NCBI GenBank assembly: GCA_964432875.1
Contig: CAYSPJ010000044.1
Span: forward strand, 1-36,405
Length of the DNA: 36,405 bases
Reading direction: 5' to 3'
DNA from: JACJYE01 sp964432875
Lineage (GTDB): Bacteria; Bacteroidota; Bacteroidia; Chitinophagales; Saprospiraceae
Shown here: positions 24,788-33,087 of the stretch, one piece after another
Layout of the letters: each line of letters opens with the position of its first letter
Numbering within the stretch: position 1 is the first letter of the stretch
Notes under the pieces: model-generated
The model's input: only the letters and a program-made list of their open reading frames with translations
Told to the model about the DNA's origin: nothing
Database searches by the model: none
Made by a program: the position numbers and the translations under genes

Positions 24788-25705
24788 TCAGCGATAAATC
24801 CCCACGCCCCGCTCCCCCGCAGCATTCACCCACCCTCGGTACATCCCCGCAGAATTGAACGGCATGGCTAAGTTGCCAGCCGCATCCACGGCGATGAGGC
24901 CGCCGTCGCCGCCGAGGGCCAGTTGCTTGTGGTGGATGATGAACTCGGCGGCCTCCTGGAGGCGCAGGCCGCGGTATTCGATCAGGCAGGATAAATCGTA
25001 AGCGATGACGCCGCGGATGAAGTACTCGCCATAGCCCGTGCAAGAGACGGCACAAGTGTGGTTGTTGGCATAGGTGCCCGCCCCGATGATGGGGCTATCG
25101 CCGATGCGGCCGTAGCGCTTGTTGGTCAGGCCGCCGGTGGAGGTGGCGGCCGCCAGGTCGCCATGCACGTCGCGGGCCACTGCGCCGACGGTGCTGTACT
25201 TGCGGCTGTGGTCGAGCTGCACCTCTCCCCGGGCACGGGCCTGCAGCAACTGCTGGTAGCGCAGCTCGGAGTAGAAGTACTCCGGCGGCGCCTCCTCCAG
25301 CCCCTGCTCACGGGCGAACTCCAGCGCGCCCGGCCCGCAGAGGAAGACGTGCTCCGAGGCTTCCAGGATGCGGCGCGCCAGCTTGATAGGGTTTTTCACG
25401 CCCCGCACCATGGCCGCCGCGCCGGCCTGCAAGTTTTTGCCGCACATAATGGCAGCGTCCATCTCGTTGAAGCCCTCGTGGGTGAAGACCGCGCCCTTGC
25501 CGGCATTAAACAGTTCATTATCTTCCAGGCAGGCTACCGTAGCTTCTACTGCCAGCAGGGCGCTTCCGCCGGCTTGGAGCAAGGCTTCGCCGACTTGCAA
25601 GGCGGCATGGAGGGCGGCTTCGTACGCCCGTTCTTTTTCTTCCGTCATCTCGGAGCGCAGGATGGTGCCCGCGCCCCCGTGGATAGCGAGGCTGTAATGG
25701 TGCAT
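24788..25705 (-). CDS. Isoaspartyl peptidase / L-asparaginase (Ntn hydrolase)
   Basis: 305 residues from the ATG at 25705 (MHHYSLAIHGGAG); the frame is open further upstream, but that overlaps susD and lacks homology. It matches the plant-type asparaginase/IaaA family, made as a precursor that cleaves itself before a threonine. T172 in YSTVGAVARD is that residue and would become the new N-terminus; TSTGGLTNKRYGRIGDSPIIGAGTYA (about 188-213) is the substrate loop region. It hydrolyses isoaspartyl dipeptides and asparagine. No signal peptide is seen, so it is cytoplasmic. It is the last gene after susC and susD on the same strand, with a 43-base gap, suggesting the transporter brings in its substrate. 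Confidence 0.9.
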   Translation of the reverse strand: MHHYSLAIHGGAGTILRSEMTEEKERAYEAALHAALQVGEALLQAGGSALLAVEATVACLEDNELFNAGKGAVFTHEGFNEMDAAIMCGKNLQAGAAAMVRGVKNPIKLARRILEASEHVFLCGPGALEFAREQGLEEAPPEYFYSELRYQQLLQARARGEVQLDHSRKYSTVGAVARDVHGDLAAATSTGGLTNKRYGRIGDSPIIGAGTYANNHTCAVSCTGYGEYFIRGVIAYDLSCLIEYRGLRLQEAAEFIIHHKQLALGGDGGLIAVDAAGNLAMPFNSAGMYRGWVNAAGERGVGIYR

Positions 25706-25748
25706 GTGGTGGTTCGTTGTTTTTGTGTTTGTTTTGGGGGTTCCCCCA

Positions 25749-27089
25749 TCAATATCCCGGATTTTGCACCAAAACCCCATCCGATACCCGGATTTCCCGC
25801 TCGGGGATGGGCAGGATTTGGCGGTAAGGCTCGATGCCGCGGGCTTCGACGGCCTTGCCCAGGCGTACCAGGTCGAACCAGTAGTGCCCCTCGAAAGCCA
25901 GCTCCAGGCGTCGCTCCTGCAACAGCAGCTCGTTGAAGGAGGCCAGGTCCGGCACTTGCGAAGCTTCGATCGGGGCACCAGGGCGGGCACGCAGGCGCAC
26001 GGCGTTGAGGCTCTCCAGCGCGTCTGTTGGCCCAAGGGTATTGGCAATCGCTTCCGACTGGATCAGGTACATCTCCGCCAGGCGGAAGAGCAGGACATTG
26101 GTCTCGATATCGGTGGCCAGCTCGCCATACTTGATACAGCGGGTGATGCCGAAGCGGCGCAGGAACATGGCTTTGCGGGCATCCCCATCGGCAAAGGCAT
26201 TCCAGAGGGGGTTAGAACCCGACACCTCGTTGGCGGCCGGCAGCATGAGCAAGCGTGACAGGCCATTGCCATCGATGGAGATGAAGTTGAGCTCGAAGAT
26301 GGATTCGCCCGAGCCTTCCACCCGGAAGTTGTCGGCATAGTCGGCATTCAGGCTGTACTTGCCGTCGGCGATGACTTGCTCGGCGTAAGCGCGGGCGTTG
26401 GCGTAGTCTTTTTGGTAGAGGTAAACCCGCGCCAGCAAAGCACGGGCGGCGGCCTGGCTCACAAAGAAGCGGTCGCTGCTATTGGGCAGCGCGCCCTCGG
26501 CTAGCTTTAGGTCATTTAGGATGAGGGCGTAAGTCTCCGCCACGCTGGCGCGCCCTACGGCCGGGGCGGTGCTGCGGTCCAGCACTGCAGTAAACACCGG
26601 CACCCCAAAAGCGGAATTGAGGTCGGTAAACTCGCCGAACTGCCGCAGCAAATCGAAGAGCGACAGGGCCCGGAAGAAGTAAGCCGTGCCCTTGATGCGT
26701 GCGCGCGCCTCCGGGCTGATGCCATCAATATCGTCGATATGCGCCAGGATGTTGTTGGCCGAGTTGACGATGCGGTAGTAGCGCACCCAACTGCTTTCAA
26801 CGAAAGCGTTGGTGGTGGGTACCCGGGCGTCGGCCAGCTCCTGGTAGCGCGGCTGGAAACCAGTGGCAATGGCGTTGCCGCCCAGCAGGTCGGCCAGCAC
26901 CACGAAGTCGGAGCCGTAAAGGTTGAGGTCTTGCAGGCTGTTGTACAGCCCGATGGTCGCCGCCTCGGCCGTCTCCCGGTTCACGATGGCATCGGCGGTG
27001 ACGATCTCGCGGTCCAGCTCGACGTCCAGGAAGCCCTGGCAGCTCGCCAGGGCGAAGCTTAGCGCGATGAGGTATTGGACAGGTTTCAT
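25749..27089 (-). CDS. SusD/RagB-family nutrient-binding lipoprotein
   Basis: 446 residues from the ATG at 27089, chosen because it begins a lipoprotein signal (FALASC, Cys17). SusD-like proteins form the lid of the SusC channel on the cell surface. Typical features are NRETAEAATIGLYNSLQ near the start, the helical TPR-like section with YFFRALSLFDLLRQFGE (about 135-151) and RALLARVYLYQKDYANARAYAEQVI (about 210-235), and the C-terminal LLQERRLELAFEGHYWFDLVRLG block, which is a family hallmark. It is encoded 78 bases after susC. The ligand is unknown; the linked peptidase argues for peptides or amino-acid derivatives rather than glycans. Confidence 0.92.
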   Translation of the reverse strand: MKPVQYLIALSFALASCQGFLDVELDREIVTADAIVNRETAEAATIGLYNSLQDLNLYGSDFVVLADLLGGNAIATGFQPRYQELADARVPTTNAFVESSWVRYYRIVNSANNILAHIDDIDGISPEARARIKGTAYFFRALSLFDLLRQFGEFTDLNSAFGVPVFTAVLDRSTAPAVGRASVAETYALILNDLKLAEGALPNSSDRFFVSQAAARALLARVYLYQKDYANARAYAEQVIADGKYSLNADYADNFRVEGSGESIFELNFISIDGNGLSRLLMLPAANEVSGSNPLWNAFADGDARKAMFLRRFGITRCIKYGELATDIETNVLLFRLAEMYLIQSEAIANTLGPTDALESLNAVRLRARPGAPIEASQVPDLASFNELLLQERRLELAFEGHYWFDLVRLGKAVEARGIEPYRQILPIPEREIRVSDGVLVQNPGY

Positions 27090-27167
27090 AGTTTGTTTTT
27101 TTGATGTTTGATTATCGCGATGGGCTTTGCCCATCGTGGGGTGATGCTGCCCTTTCAGGGCTGGCGG

Positions 27168-30100
27168 TTACAGTCCGAGGTTGAATCCGACCGAAATCGT
27201 CCGGGCCTGGCCCAAGGTGCCGAAATCCTCGCCCTGGCGGGTATTCAGCGCGCCTTGGCTCTCGGTGTTGGTAGAGACCTCGGGGTCGAAACCGCGGTAC
27301 TTGGTGATGGTCGCCAGGTTTTGTGCCTGCACATAAGCGTTGAGCGAGCGCAGGCCCAGTTTTTCCACGCTGGCTTTGGGGAACTGGTAGCCCAGGCGCA
27401 GGTTCTTCAGGCGCACGAAGTCGCCATCTTCCAGAAACTGGGTGCTGAAGCGCTGCATCTGGCCAGTCTGCAAGCTGGGGCGCGGCACGTCGGTCTGTTG
27501 GCCCGGTTCGCGCCAGTAGTTGTCGAGTACGTACTGGCTATTGTTGCCATAAACCAGGCCGCTGCGCAATTGCCCGTAGTTTTCGAAAGCGTGGCGGCTC
27601 TGGTTGAAGATTTTATTGCCTCCGGCAAATTGGATGACCGCCGTGAGCGCGAAGCCTTTGTAGGACACGCTATTATTGAAGCCGCCAAAGTATTTGGGGA
27701 TGGCGCTACCCACGATTTGGCGGTCGTCAAAGTCGATAATCCCATCGGCATTGAGATCTTCGAAAAGCGCGTCGCCCGTCTCCGGATCTACGCCCAGGAA
27801 ATTGATCAGGAACAAAGTGCTGACGCTCTGCCCTTCTTGCAGGATGTGGTTGCGCCCGAGTATTTCTCCGTCGTTGAACAGTTTTTTAACCTGATTTTCC
27901 AAAAAGGCCAGGTTGAAGGACGAGGTCCAGGTGAAATCCTTGTTGCGGATATTGACGGTATTGATACCGAGCTCGAGCCCGCGGTTTTCAATTTCGCCCA
28001 CGTTTTGAAAAACCGAAGTGAAGCCAGTCAGGCCGGAGACGTCAGCATTGAGCAGCAGGTCGGTGGTGTTTTTGATAAAATAATCGGCGGTGAAAGTGAT
28101 ACGGTCTTCCTGCAGGCCCAGGTCGATGCCGAAGTTGAGCTGGGCGGTTTTTTCCCAGCTCAGATCGGGGTTTTCCAGTTGGGCGGGCGAGATGCCGCTG
28201 CGGCCGTTGTAAGGCGAGGTGAGCCCCCAGGTGCCCACCCAGGTGCCGCCGATCTCCTGGTTGCCGGTGATGCCATAGCTGGCGCGCAGCTTCAGCTCGC
28301 TTAACCAGCCCAGGTTTTCCATAAAGGGTTCTTCAGTAAGGCGCCAGGCCACTGAGCCCGAGGGGAAATAGCCGTAGCGGTTGTTGGCACCAAAGCGCGA
28401 AGAGCCATCAGCTCGCATGGTGAAGGTGAACAGGTAGCGGTCTTTGAAGGTATAATTGGCGCGCCCCAGGAAGGACTGCAGAGCGGAGCGGGTGCGCCCG
28501 GAAGCAGCATAGACGATATTGGCCGCTGCCGAGATGCTGGGCGTCTCGTTGGTGGAGTATCCCGTGCCTTCCATGTCGGAAAAATTGGCGCGGATCTCCT
28601 GGGCGGAGTATCCGCCGATGACATTAAAGCTGTGGCTGCCGATGCGGCGTACGAGGCTCAGGGTGTTCTCGACCTGCCAGGACATCTCCTCCCAGGTAGC
28701 GTAGATGCCCTGCCCGATGCTGGTTTTATTGCTAAAAGTGGGAGTATAAGCCTCTTCGTTCAAAGTATTTAAATCCGCCGACCAGTTGGTTTGGAAAGTC
28801 AGGCCGGGCAGGATTTCGTAAGTGCCAAAAAGGGTGCCCAGCAGGCGCGAGGAGATGGAGCGGTTGCGGTATTCTCTGGCGATGAGCACCGGGTTTTCCA
28901 ATGGCCACCAAGTGTTGTAGTTGACCGGGTTGGCGTAGCTGCCATCGGCTTCAAAAACCGGGGCCGAGGGGTCCCAGGCCTGGGCGTTGATGATGACGCC
29001 AAACTCGTCGTTCTCGTTGATCGTGCGCCGGTGGTTGGAGCGGTTGACGGAAAAGTTGGCCCCTACCTTGATCTTCTCGCTGATGCGGTGGTCCAGGTTG
29101 AGGCGGGTGCTGAGGCGGCGGAAGTCCTGCCCGATCTGGATGCCCGCCTGGTTGAAGAAGTTGCCGCTCAGGTAGAACTGGGTGCGGTCGTTGCCACCCT
29201 GCAGGCTCAGGTCGGCATTATCTATTTGTCCAGTGCGCAGCACCTCGTCGTAGATATTGGTGGACTGTACTGCAGCATTGGGGTCGTTGGGGTCGAAGCC
29301 AAAGCGGCTGTTCCAGTAGTTGGGCCCCAGCCCATCGTTTTCAGCAGCCACATTGAGGAAGCGGACGAACTCGCGGGCGTCCATCATCTCCGGCACGCGG
29401 GTGATGTTGGAAAAGCCCTTGTAGTAGCCCAGGTTGATCTTCGACTGCTCGCGGCCACCCCGCTTGGTGGTGACCAGGATGACGCCATTGGCACCGCGCG
29501 AGCCGTAAATGGCCGCCGCCGAAGCATCCTTGAGGATGGTGATCGACTCGATGTCATTGGGGTTGATGTCTGCCAGGGGGTTGACGGGCTGGATATTCTG
29601 GTTGAGGGCCGAGTTGTTGCGCGAGACCACCGGGATGCCGTCAATAATAAAGAGCGGCTGGCTGCTGGCGCTGATGGAGGAGATGCCCCGGATGTTGATG
29701 CTGATGGCCCCGCCCGGCGTACCGGAAGGGCTGGTGATGTTGACCCCCGAGGCCCGCCCCTGCATGGCCACCTCAAAGCTGGCCGCGGGGATGTCCTGGA
29801 TGTCTTCAGAACTGATGGACTGGATGGCGCTGGAGACGTCCTTCTTGCGCTGTGAGCCGTAGCCGACTACAACTACTTCCTCCAGCACGCGACCCGGCTG
29901 GAGGCGTACGTCGATGCGGCTCTGCCCATCCCAAGTGATGATTTGCTGAGTATAACCAGCGTAGGAGACTTCCAATTGGGCCGGCCCGGGCGGCATCTCC
30001 AATTCATAGTTCCCGTCAAGGTCCGTGATGGTGCCCCGGGAAGTGCCGGCGATGAGCAGGCTGGCGCCGATGAGCGGCTCGCCGGTATCGGCATCGGTCA

Positions 30101-30188
30101 CTTTCCCGCTTAGGGTTTGTTGCCCCTGGGCAGTTGCTGCACTCCAGCAGAATAAGGGCAGCAAGATGAGGTACATATATCTTTTCAT
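27168..30188 (-). CDS. SusC/RagA-family TonB-linked outer-membrane channel
   Basis: 1006 residues from the ATG at 30188 (MKRYMYLILLPLF), which starts a signal peptide ending near AQGQQ; upstream in-frame codons do not look coding. A carboxypeptidase-regulatory-like domain (about 25-105) is followed by EVVVVGYGSQRKKDVSSAI, the SusC TonB-box/plug entry, and the plug signature ITILKDASAAAIYGSRGANGVILVTTK. The long barrel ends with ARTISVGFNLGL, the usual C-terminal strand. With SusD it forms the bed-bin type importer driven by TonB. No sigma/anti-sigma pair is nearby. The nearest -7-like sequence on the minus strand is at 30344-30351 (CATATTTG), about 155 bases upstream, without a good -33 box. 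Confidence 0.93.
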   Translation of the reverse strand: MKRYMYLILLPLFCWSAATAQGQQTLSGKVTDADTGEPLIGASLLIAGTSRGTITDLDGNYELEMPPGPAQLEVSYAGYTQQIITWDGQSRIDVRLQPGRVLEEVVVVGYGSQRKKDVSSAIQSISSEDIQDIPAASFEVAMQGRASGVNITSPSGTPGGAISINIRGISSISASSQPLFIIDGIPVVSRNNSALNQNIQPVNPLADINPNDIESITILKDASAAAIYGSRGANGVILVTTKRGGREQSKINLGYYKGFSNITRVPEMMDAREFVRFLNVAAENDGLGPNYWNSRFGFDPNDPNAAVQSTNIYDEVLRTGQIDNADLSLQGGNDRTQFYLSGNFFNQAGIQIGQDFRRLSTRLNLDHRISEKIKVGANFSVNRSNHRRTINENDEFGVIINAQAWDPSAPVFEADGSYANPVNYNTWWPLENPVLIAREYRNRSISSRLLGTLFGTYEILPGLTFQTNWSADLNTLNEEAYTPTFSNKTSIGQGIYATWEEMSWQVENTLSLVRRIGSHSFNVIGGYSAQEIRANFSDMEGTGYSTNETPSISAAANIVYAASGRTRSALQSFLGRANYTFKDRYLFTFTMRADGSSRFGANNRYGYFPSGSVAWRLTEEPFMENLGWLSELKLRASYGITGNQEIGGTWVGTWGLTSPYNGRSGISPAQLENPDLSWEKTAQLNFGIDLGLQEDRITFTADYFIKNTTDLLLNADVSGLTGFTSVFQNVGEIENRGLELGINTVNIRNKDFTWTSSFNLAFLENQVKKLFNDGEILGRNHILQEGQSVSTLFLINFLGVDPETGDALFEDLNADGIIDFDDRQIVGSAIPKYFGGFNNSVSYKGFALTAVIQFAGGNKIFNQSRHAFENYGQLRSGLVYGNNSQYVLDNYWREPGQQTDVPRPSLQTGQMQRFSTQFLEDGDFVRLKNLRLGYQFPKASVEKLGLRSLNAYVQAQNLATITKYRGFDPEVSTNTESQGALNTRQGEDFGTLGQARTISVGFNLGL

Positions 30189-30600
30189 GGTGCCTTGGTT
30201 TTTGATTGCTAGAATAGACGGGGCAGGTGGAGGATGCTCCGTCGGTTGGTTTCCCGCCCTTTGGTCGAGACAGGCTGTGTCGTGCTTGGCTTGGCTAAGG
30301 TCCCGGTCAAAGGCCGGGGACAAGCGGCAGCGGCTCTAACAATCAAATATGGGCTGCAAGCCAAGCAGGCTGGGTGTCTCCATGAGCAAGGAGGTATCCC
30401 GGGCGAGCGTTATGGCGAAAGTACTTGGCATAGCGTTGGTAGTTGAATGCCCAATATTAAGGAGTATTTGGGAAAGCGCCAAATTTTGGAGGGGCCTTTT
30501 TGATGAGGGCTGCTGTCGGAGTGGTTCACCACACGGAGGACGGGGGCACATCGCCGCAGCTTACCTCGCCAAGCCATTGGGGGGTAAAAGCCGGATATGT
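30189..30600. other. Intergenic region upstream of susC
   Basis: About 410 bases divergent from susC and the small membrane genes. Apart from the weak minus-strand -7-like CATATTTG at 30344-30351 I see no gene or clear hairpin. Open frames here are short and lack coding character. Confidence 0.4.
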
Positions 30601-30664
30601 CCCGTTTTTACTCAGACTTACCCGTTTTTTGTTTGGTGAAACCCGTTTTTTGCGTATATATTTG
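30601..30664 (+). promoter_or_regulatory. Promoter with three CCCGTTTTT direct repeats
   Basis: CCCGTTTTT begins at 30601, 30621 and 30642, i.e. 20 and 21 bases apart, about two helical turns. A good promoter overlaps them: TTTG (30632-30635), 21-base spacer, TATATTTG (30657-30664). Direct repeats with this period are the pattern bound by LytTR-type response regulators. The third copy lies inside the promoter spacer. The regulator gene is not in the window. Confidence 0.6.
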
Positions 30665-30804
30665 CAGCAGCACTAAGCGTGTTCAGCACGGAAGTGAAAT
30701 CGAACGCCCAAAACATTAAATATGATCATCTTTCGCCGGGCACCTCTGGAAACGGCAAAAGAGCAATGGATAAAAGTATCCGCAACCATAAAAAACACCT
30801 GAAG

Positions 30805-31152
30805 ATGAATAGAAATCAAAAAGTCGCCACTGCCAACCTTATCCTCGCCGCCCTCCTGCTCATCGCGTCCATACCTTTTGAGGCATTGCGGGTGATGGCG
30901 GTAATCGTTTTCTGCTCTGCCCTCGGCATCTTCGCTTATCACGTCCTCATCAAAGGGGAGATACGCTACGCCCCGGCAGAAGCCTACCGCCGGCTGGGGC
31001 GGATCTTGGCCGTTAGTCTGGCGCTGTCCGTGCCTTTGTATTTCATCTTCCCGGCCAGCACTTCCCTGCCGCTGATGGGGGCGGTGTTTGCGCTGGGAGG
31101 GATTATCGGCATCTACGATTTGAGCCAGCCGCAGGCCAAAGGCGAGTCATAG
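30805..31152 (+). CDS. Small membrane protein, 115 aa, unknown
   Basis: From the ATG at 30805 (MNRNQKVATANLIL) it has four hydrophobic stretches: about 8-24, 26-43, 67-83 and 86-103. A 13-codon longer start at 30766 is possible. The C-terminus is short and polar. I do not recognise the family. Its promoter is unusually well formed, with three direct repeats, so it is probably controlled by a specific regulator. The 140-base leader is long for this window. Two further tiny membrane proteins follow. Confidence 0.6.
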   Translation: MNRNQKVATANLILAALLLIASIPFEALRVMAVIVFCSALGIFAYHVLIKGEIRYAPAEAYRRLGRILAVSLALSVPLYFIFPASTSLPLMGAVFALGGIIGIYDLSQPQAKGES

Positions 31153-31283
31153 ATTATTTGCAACCGTTCAGCATGGGCGAAAAGCTGCGGTCCCGCTTTG
31201 AGGAATGGCACCCTGCTCCAGCTTGGCTGTTCATCGCTCCAGCGGTTTACATGCTTTAGCATGGTACAGACCTTATTTCAAGG

Positions 31284-31314
31284 TTTGACAACGCCTAGAA
31301 ATATCATATTTTTG
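31284..31314 (+). promoter_or_regulatory. Promoter of the two tiny membrane genes
   Basis: TTTG (31284-31287), 19-base spacer and TATTTTTG (31307-31314) match the Bacteroidota consensus. The -7 box ends 11 bases before the ATG at 31326, so the leader is only a few bases. Confidence 0.7.
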
Positions 31315-31325
31315 AATACGAATCA

Positions 31326-31526
31326 ATGTCCACAAAAAGCATGTCGGCACACCACGTTAAAAAGCTGATCGCCATCATCGCCAGCGCGGCATTAGTCGTG
31401 TTGATGGTGCTTTTTTTTAAAGGTGAAATGACCTCCCCTGCTGAAAGGCTGGGGTTTTACTGCGCCGCCCTGGCATTGGCCGCGCTTCTTATTTCACTAT
31501 GGTTACAACTAAAAAAAACGGCATGA
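31326..31526 (+). CDS. Tiny two-helix membrane protein, 66 aa
   Basis: A basic N-terminus (HHVKKL) is followed by hydrophobic helices at about 13-30 and 43-60, ending LQLKKTA. A second Met (residue 6) could also start it. A strong promoter lies immediately upstream. The stop codon overlaps the start of the next gene in ATGA. Family unknown; the small size and pairing recall holin-like or regulatory membrane peptides, but nothing specific supports that. Confidence 0.6.
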   Translation: MSTKSMSAHHVKKLIAIIASAALVVLMVLFFKGEMTSPAERLGFYCAALALAALLISLWLQLKKTA

Positions 31527-31705
31527 AACCTTCTGCTCTTCTAGACAACATCCTGCTGATCGCCGCTTTAGCGCTTCTAGCCGCCGCGACCTACGCCTTT
31601 TTTTTCACCGATAACCCGTCCAGTTCAATATTGACCCTCATCGCGGCGGGCTTATTGGTCGTTTCTTTCTCAATCAAGGTAGCAGCGCGGGAAAAGGTAT
31701 CTTAG
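31523..31705 (+). CDS. Tiny two-helix membrane protein, 60 aa
   Basis: It starts at the ATGA overlap with the preceding gene (31523); an earlier in-frame ATG at 31499 is less likely. Two hydrophobic helices (about 9-27 and 35-53) with a short FFTDNPSSS turn and a basic end. Coupled translation with the previous gene suggests the two products act together in a membrane. No family recognised. Confidence 0.55.
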   Translation: MKPSALLDNILLIAALALLAAATYAFFFTDNPSSSILTLIAAGLLVVSFSIKVAAREKVS

Positions 31706-32233
31706 GCTATTCCTCCAGCGAAGGTTTCTGTCACTTGCCAGTGCGGGGCTGCGCTGGGTAGCATAGCTGCCCTTTCCTCTTTGAGCTACTATTAGGACAC
31801 CTTTTCACGCATGGCATATATCAGCTGATACCTGCCCTGCGCTTGGCAAAACAGGTTCTCCCCGAGAACGGGGGCGTCTGTGCCGGGGGCGTGATCTGCA
31901 AGCATGCAAGGAGTGGCATAAAAAATTAAAGGGGGCCAGGCAGCTCCGCCCGCTCCTGCCAATAACTGCCATTTACACCTGGCTCGTGCTCTGCCGTAGC
32001 GGGCCTCGGAGAGATGCCTGGCAATGGCTTGGCTGCCTAGGCAACATTAGGCCTCTACGAGGCCCTAACCTATGCGAAACCGCAGGCTACAAACATTAGG
32101 CCTCTACGAGGCTAGCGCGCTCAGCCTTTCAGGCTCGTGCGCAATCGGCAGCCTATTTTGAGATGTGTCCTAATCGAAGCCCCTTTAAGAAAGGTGCGCG
32201 CCGATTTTTCCTTCAAATTTTTCCCTTCCCCCC
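31706..32233. other. Gene-free stretch packed with small palindromes
   Basis: No convincing gene lies here. It holds the palindromes TATCAGCTGATA (31819-31830) and GTTCTC-CCC-GAGAAC (31855-31869), two copies of a 21-base direct repeat, and a nested hairpin near 32116-32143 (GCGC arms around AGCCT-TTC-AGGCT). This may be eroded repeat or insertion-element DNA between the small membrane genes and tetR. Confidence 0.5.
32043..32112. repeat. Two copies of a 21-bp repeat, each a hairpin
   Basis: Identical 21-base copies lie at 32043-32063 and 32092-32112, 49 bases apart. Each starts AACATTAGG and contains GCCTC-TAC-GAGGC; in the first copy the hairpin extends to TTAGGCCTC/GAGGCC-CTAA with one bulge. 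Confidence 0.7.
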
Positions 32234-32287
32234 TTGCGCCGTATTCAAAAAGCGCTTACCTTTGGCAAATATTACCCAAATAGGTAA
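32234..32287 (+). promoter_or_regulatory. tetR promoter and likely autoregulatory operator
   Basis: TTG (32234-32236), 20-base spacer and TACCTTTG (32257-32264) form the promoter. TTACC-N6-GGTAA (32272-32287), a perfect inverted repeat, ends one base before the start codon, where a bound repressor would block transcription. A degenerate copy (12 of 16 bases the same) lies just before the tolC-like gene at 33056-33071. Confidence 0.6.
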
Positions 32288-32288
32288 A

Positions 32289-32900
32289 ATGGAAGCAAGC
32301 GAACCAAACGCGGAAAGCAAGATACTGGAAGCCGCCCGGCAGGTCTTCACGCACAAGGGCTTCGCTGCGGCCCGCATGCAGGAAATCGCCGATGCAGCGG
32401 GCATCAACAAGGGCTTGCTGCACTATTATTTCCGCAACAAGGATAAGCTGTTCACTGCGGTGTTTGACGAGGCCTTCGAGCGCTTCGCCTTACAGATCAA
32501 TGCTGTATTTGCGGCTGACTTGCCCTTGTTCGACAAGATCGAAGCCTTTGTTGATGCCTATATGGACATCATGCTGGACAATCCCGCGCTGCCCGGTTTC
32601 GTCATCAACGAGCTGAACCAGAAGGGAGAGCAGTTTGTAAAGCAGCTCATGAGCCGGCCGCACCGCCCCAATCCACTGCCGTTCATCGGGCAGATCCAGC
32701 TGGAGATTGAGGCTGGCCGCATCCGCCCGCTCAACCCGCTGCACTTGTTGCTGAATATGCTTTCGATGTGCGCCTTCCCTTTCATTGCCCGCCCGATGTT
32801 CCAGGGTATCGTACAAGTGGACGACGCGTCTTACCTCAAGCTGATGGAAAGCCGCAAGCGCGAGGTGGTGGATTTTATTTTGAATGCGATCCGGAATTAG
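32289..32900 (+). CDS. TetR-family transcriptional regulator
   Basis: 203 residues from the ATG at 32289; the open frame extends upstream but across the promoter. The N-terminal helix-turn-helix is canonical: ILEAARQVFTHKGFAAARMQEIADAAGINKGLLHYYFRNKDKLF (about 12-55), with the DNA-reading helix near 38-46. The rest is the ligand-binding domain, which has a hydrophobic stretch with MLSMCAFPFIARPMF. Such regulators usually repress adjacent efflux genes and respond to the exported compound. The tolC/hlyD/ABC genes follow on the same strand after 187 bases, and related operator sequences precede both units. Confidence 0.9.
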   Translation: MEASEPNAESKILEAARQVFTHKGFAAARMQEIADAAGINKGLLHYYFRNKDKLFTAVFDEAFERFALQINAVFAADLPLFDKIEAFVDAYMDIMLDNPALPGFVINELNQKGEQFVKQLMSRPHRPNPLPFIGQIQLEIEAGRIRPLNPLHLLLNMLSMCAFPFIARPMFQGIVQVDDASYLKLMESRKREVVDFILNAIRN

Positions 32901-33055
32901 GAAGGGTAGGGGAGGCTGTCGACCTCCTCGGATTATAGCCCCAAAACAAGCGCTATTAGCGAACAATGAACTGAAGGTGCCCAAGTATCAGCCCTGAACG
33001 GTGCCGCAGCTAAAACCCTGGAGCCAGGCGGCCAAGGATAAACTGCGCCAGCGGA

Positions 33056-33071
33056 TTACCCATTTAGTCAA
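33056..33071 (+). promoter_or_regulatory. Second, degenerate TetR operator candidate
   Basis: TTACCCATTTAGTCAA matches the tetR-proximal site at 12 of 16 positions, with the left arm TTACCCA identical. It lies 16 bases before the ATG of the tolC-like gene, the expected place for repression of the efflux operon. Confidence 0.4.
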
Positions 33072-33087
33072 ACCAATTTGTCAAAAT

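Noticed and set aside
24788..26047. Upstream-extended version of the asparaginase (419 codons)
   Set aside because: The extension overlaps susD and has no homology; the family N-terminus begins at the ATG at 25705.
27108..28304. Long plus-strand open frame (398 codons) opposite susC
   Set aside because: Antisense to the conserved SusC barrel, with no motif, signal or promoter of its own.
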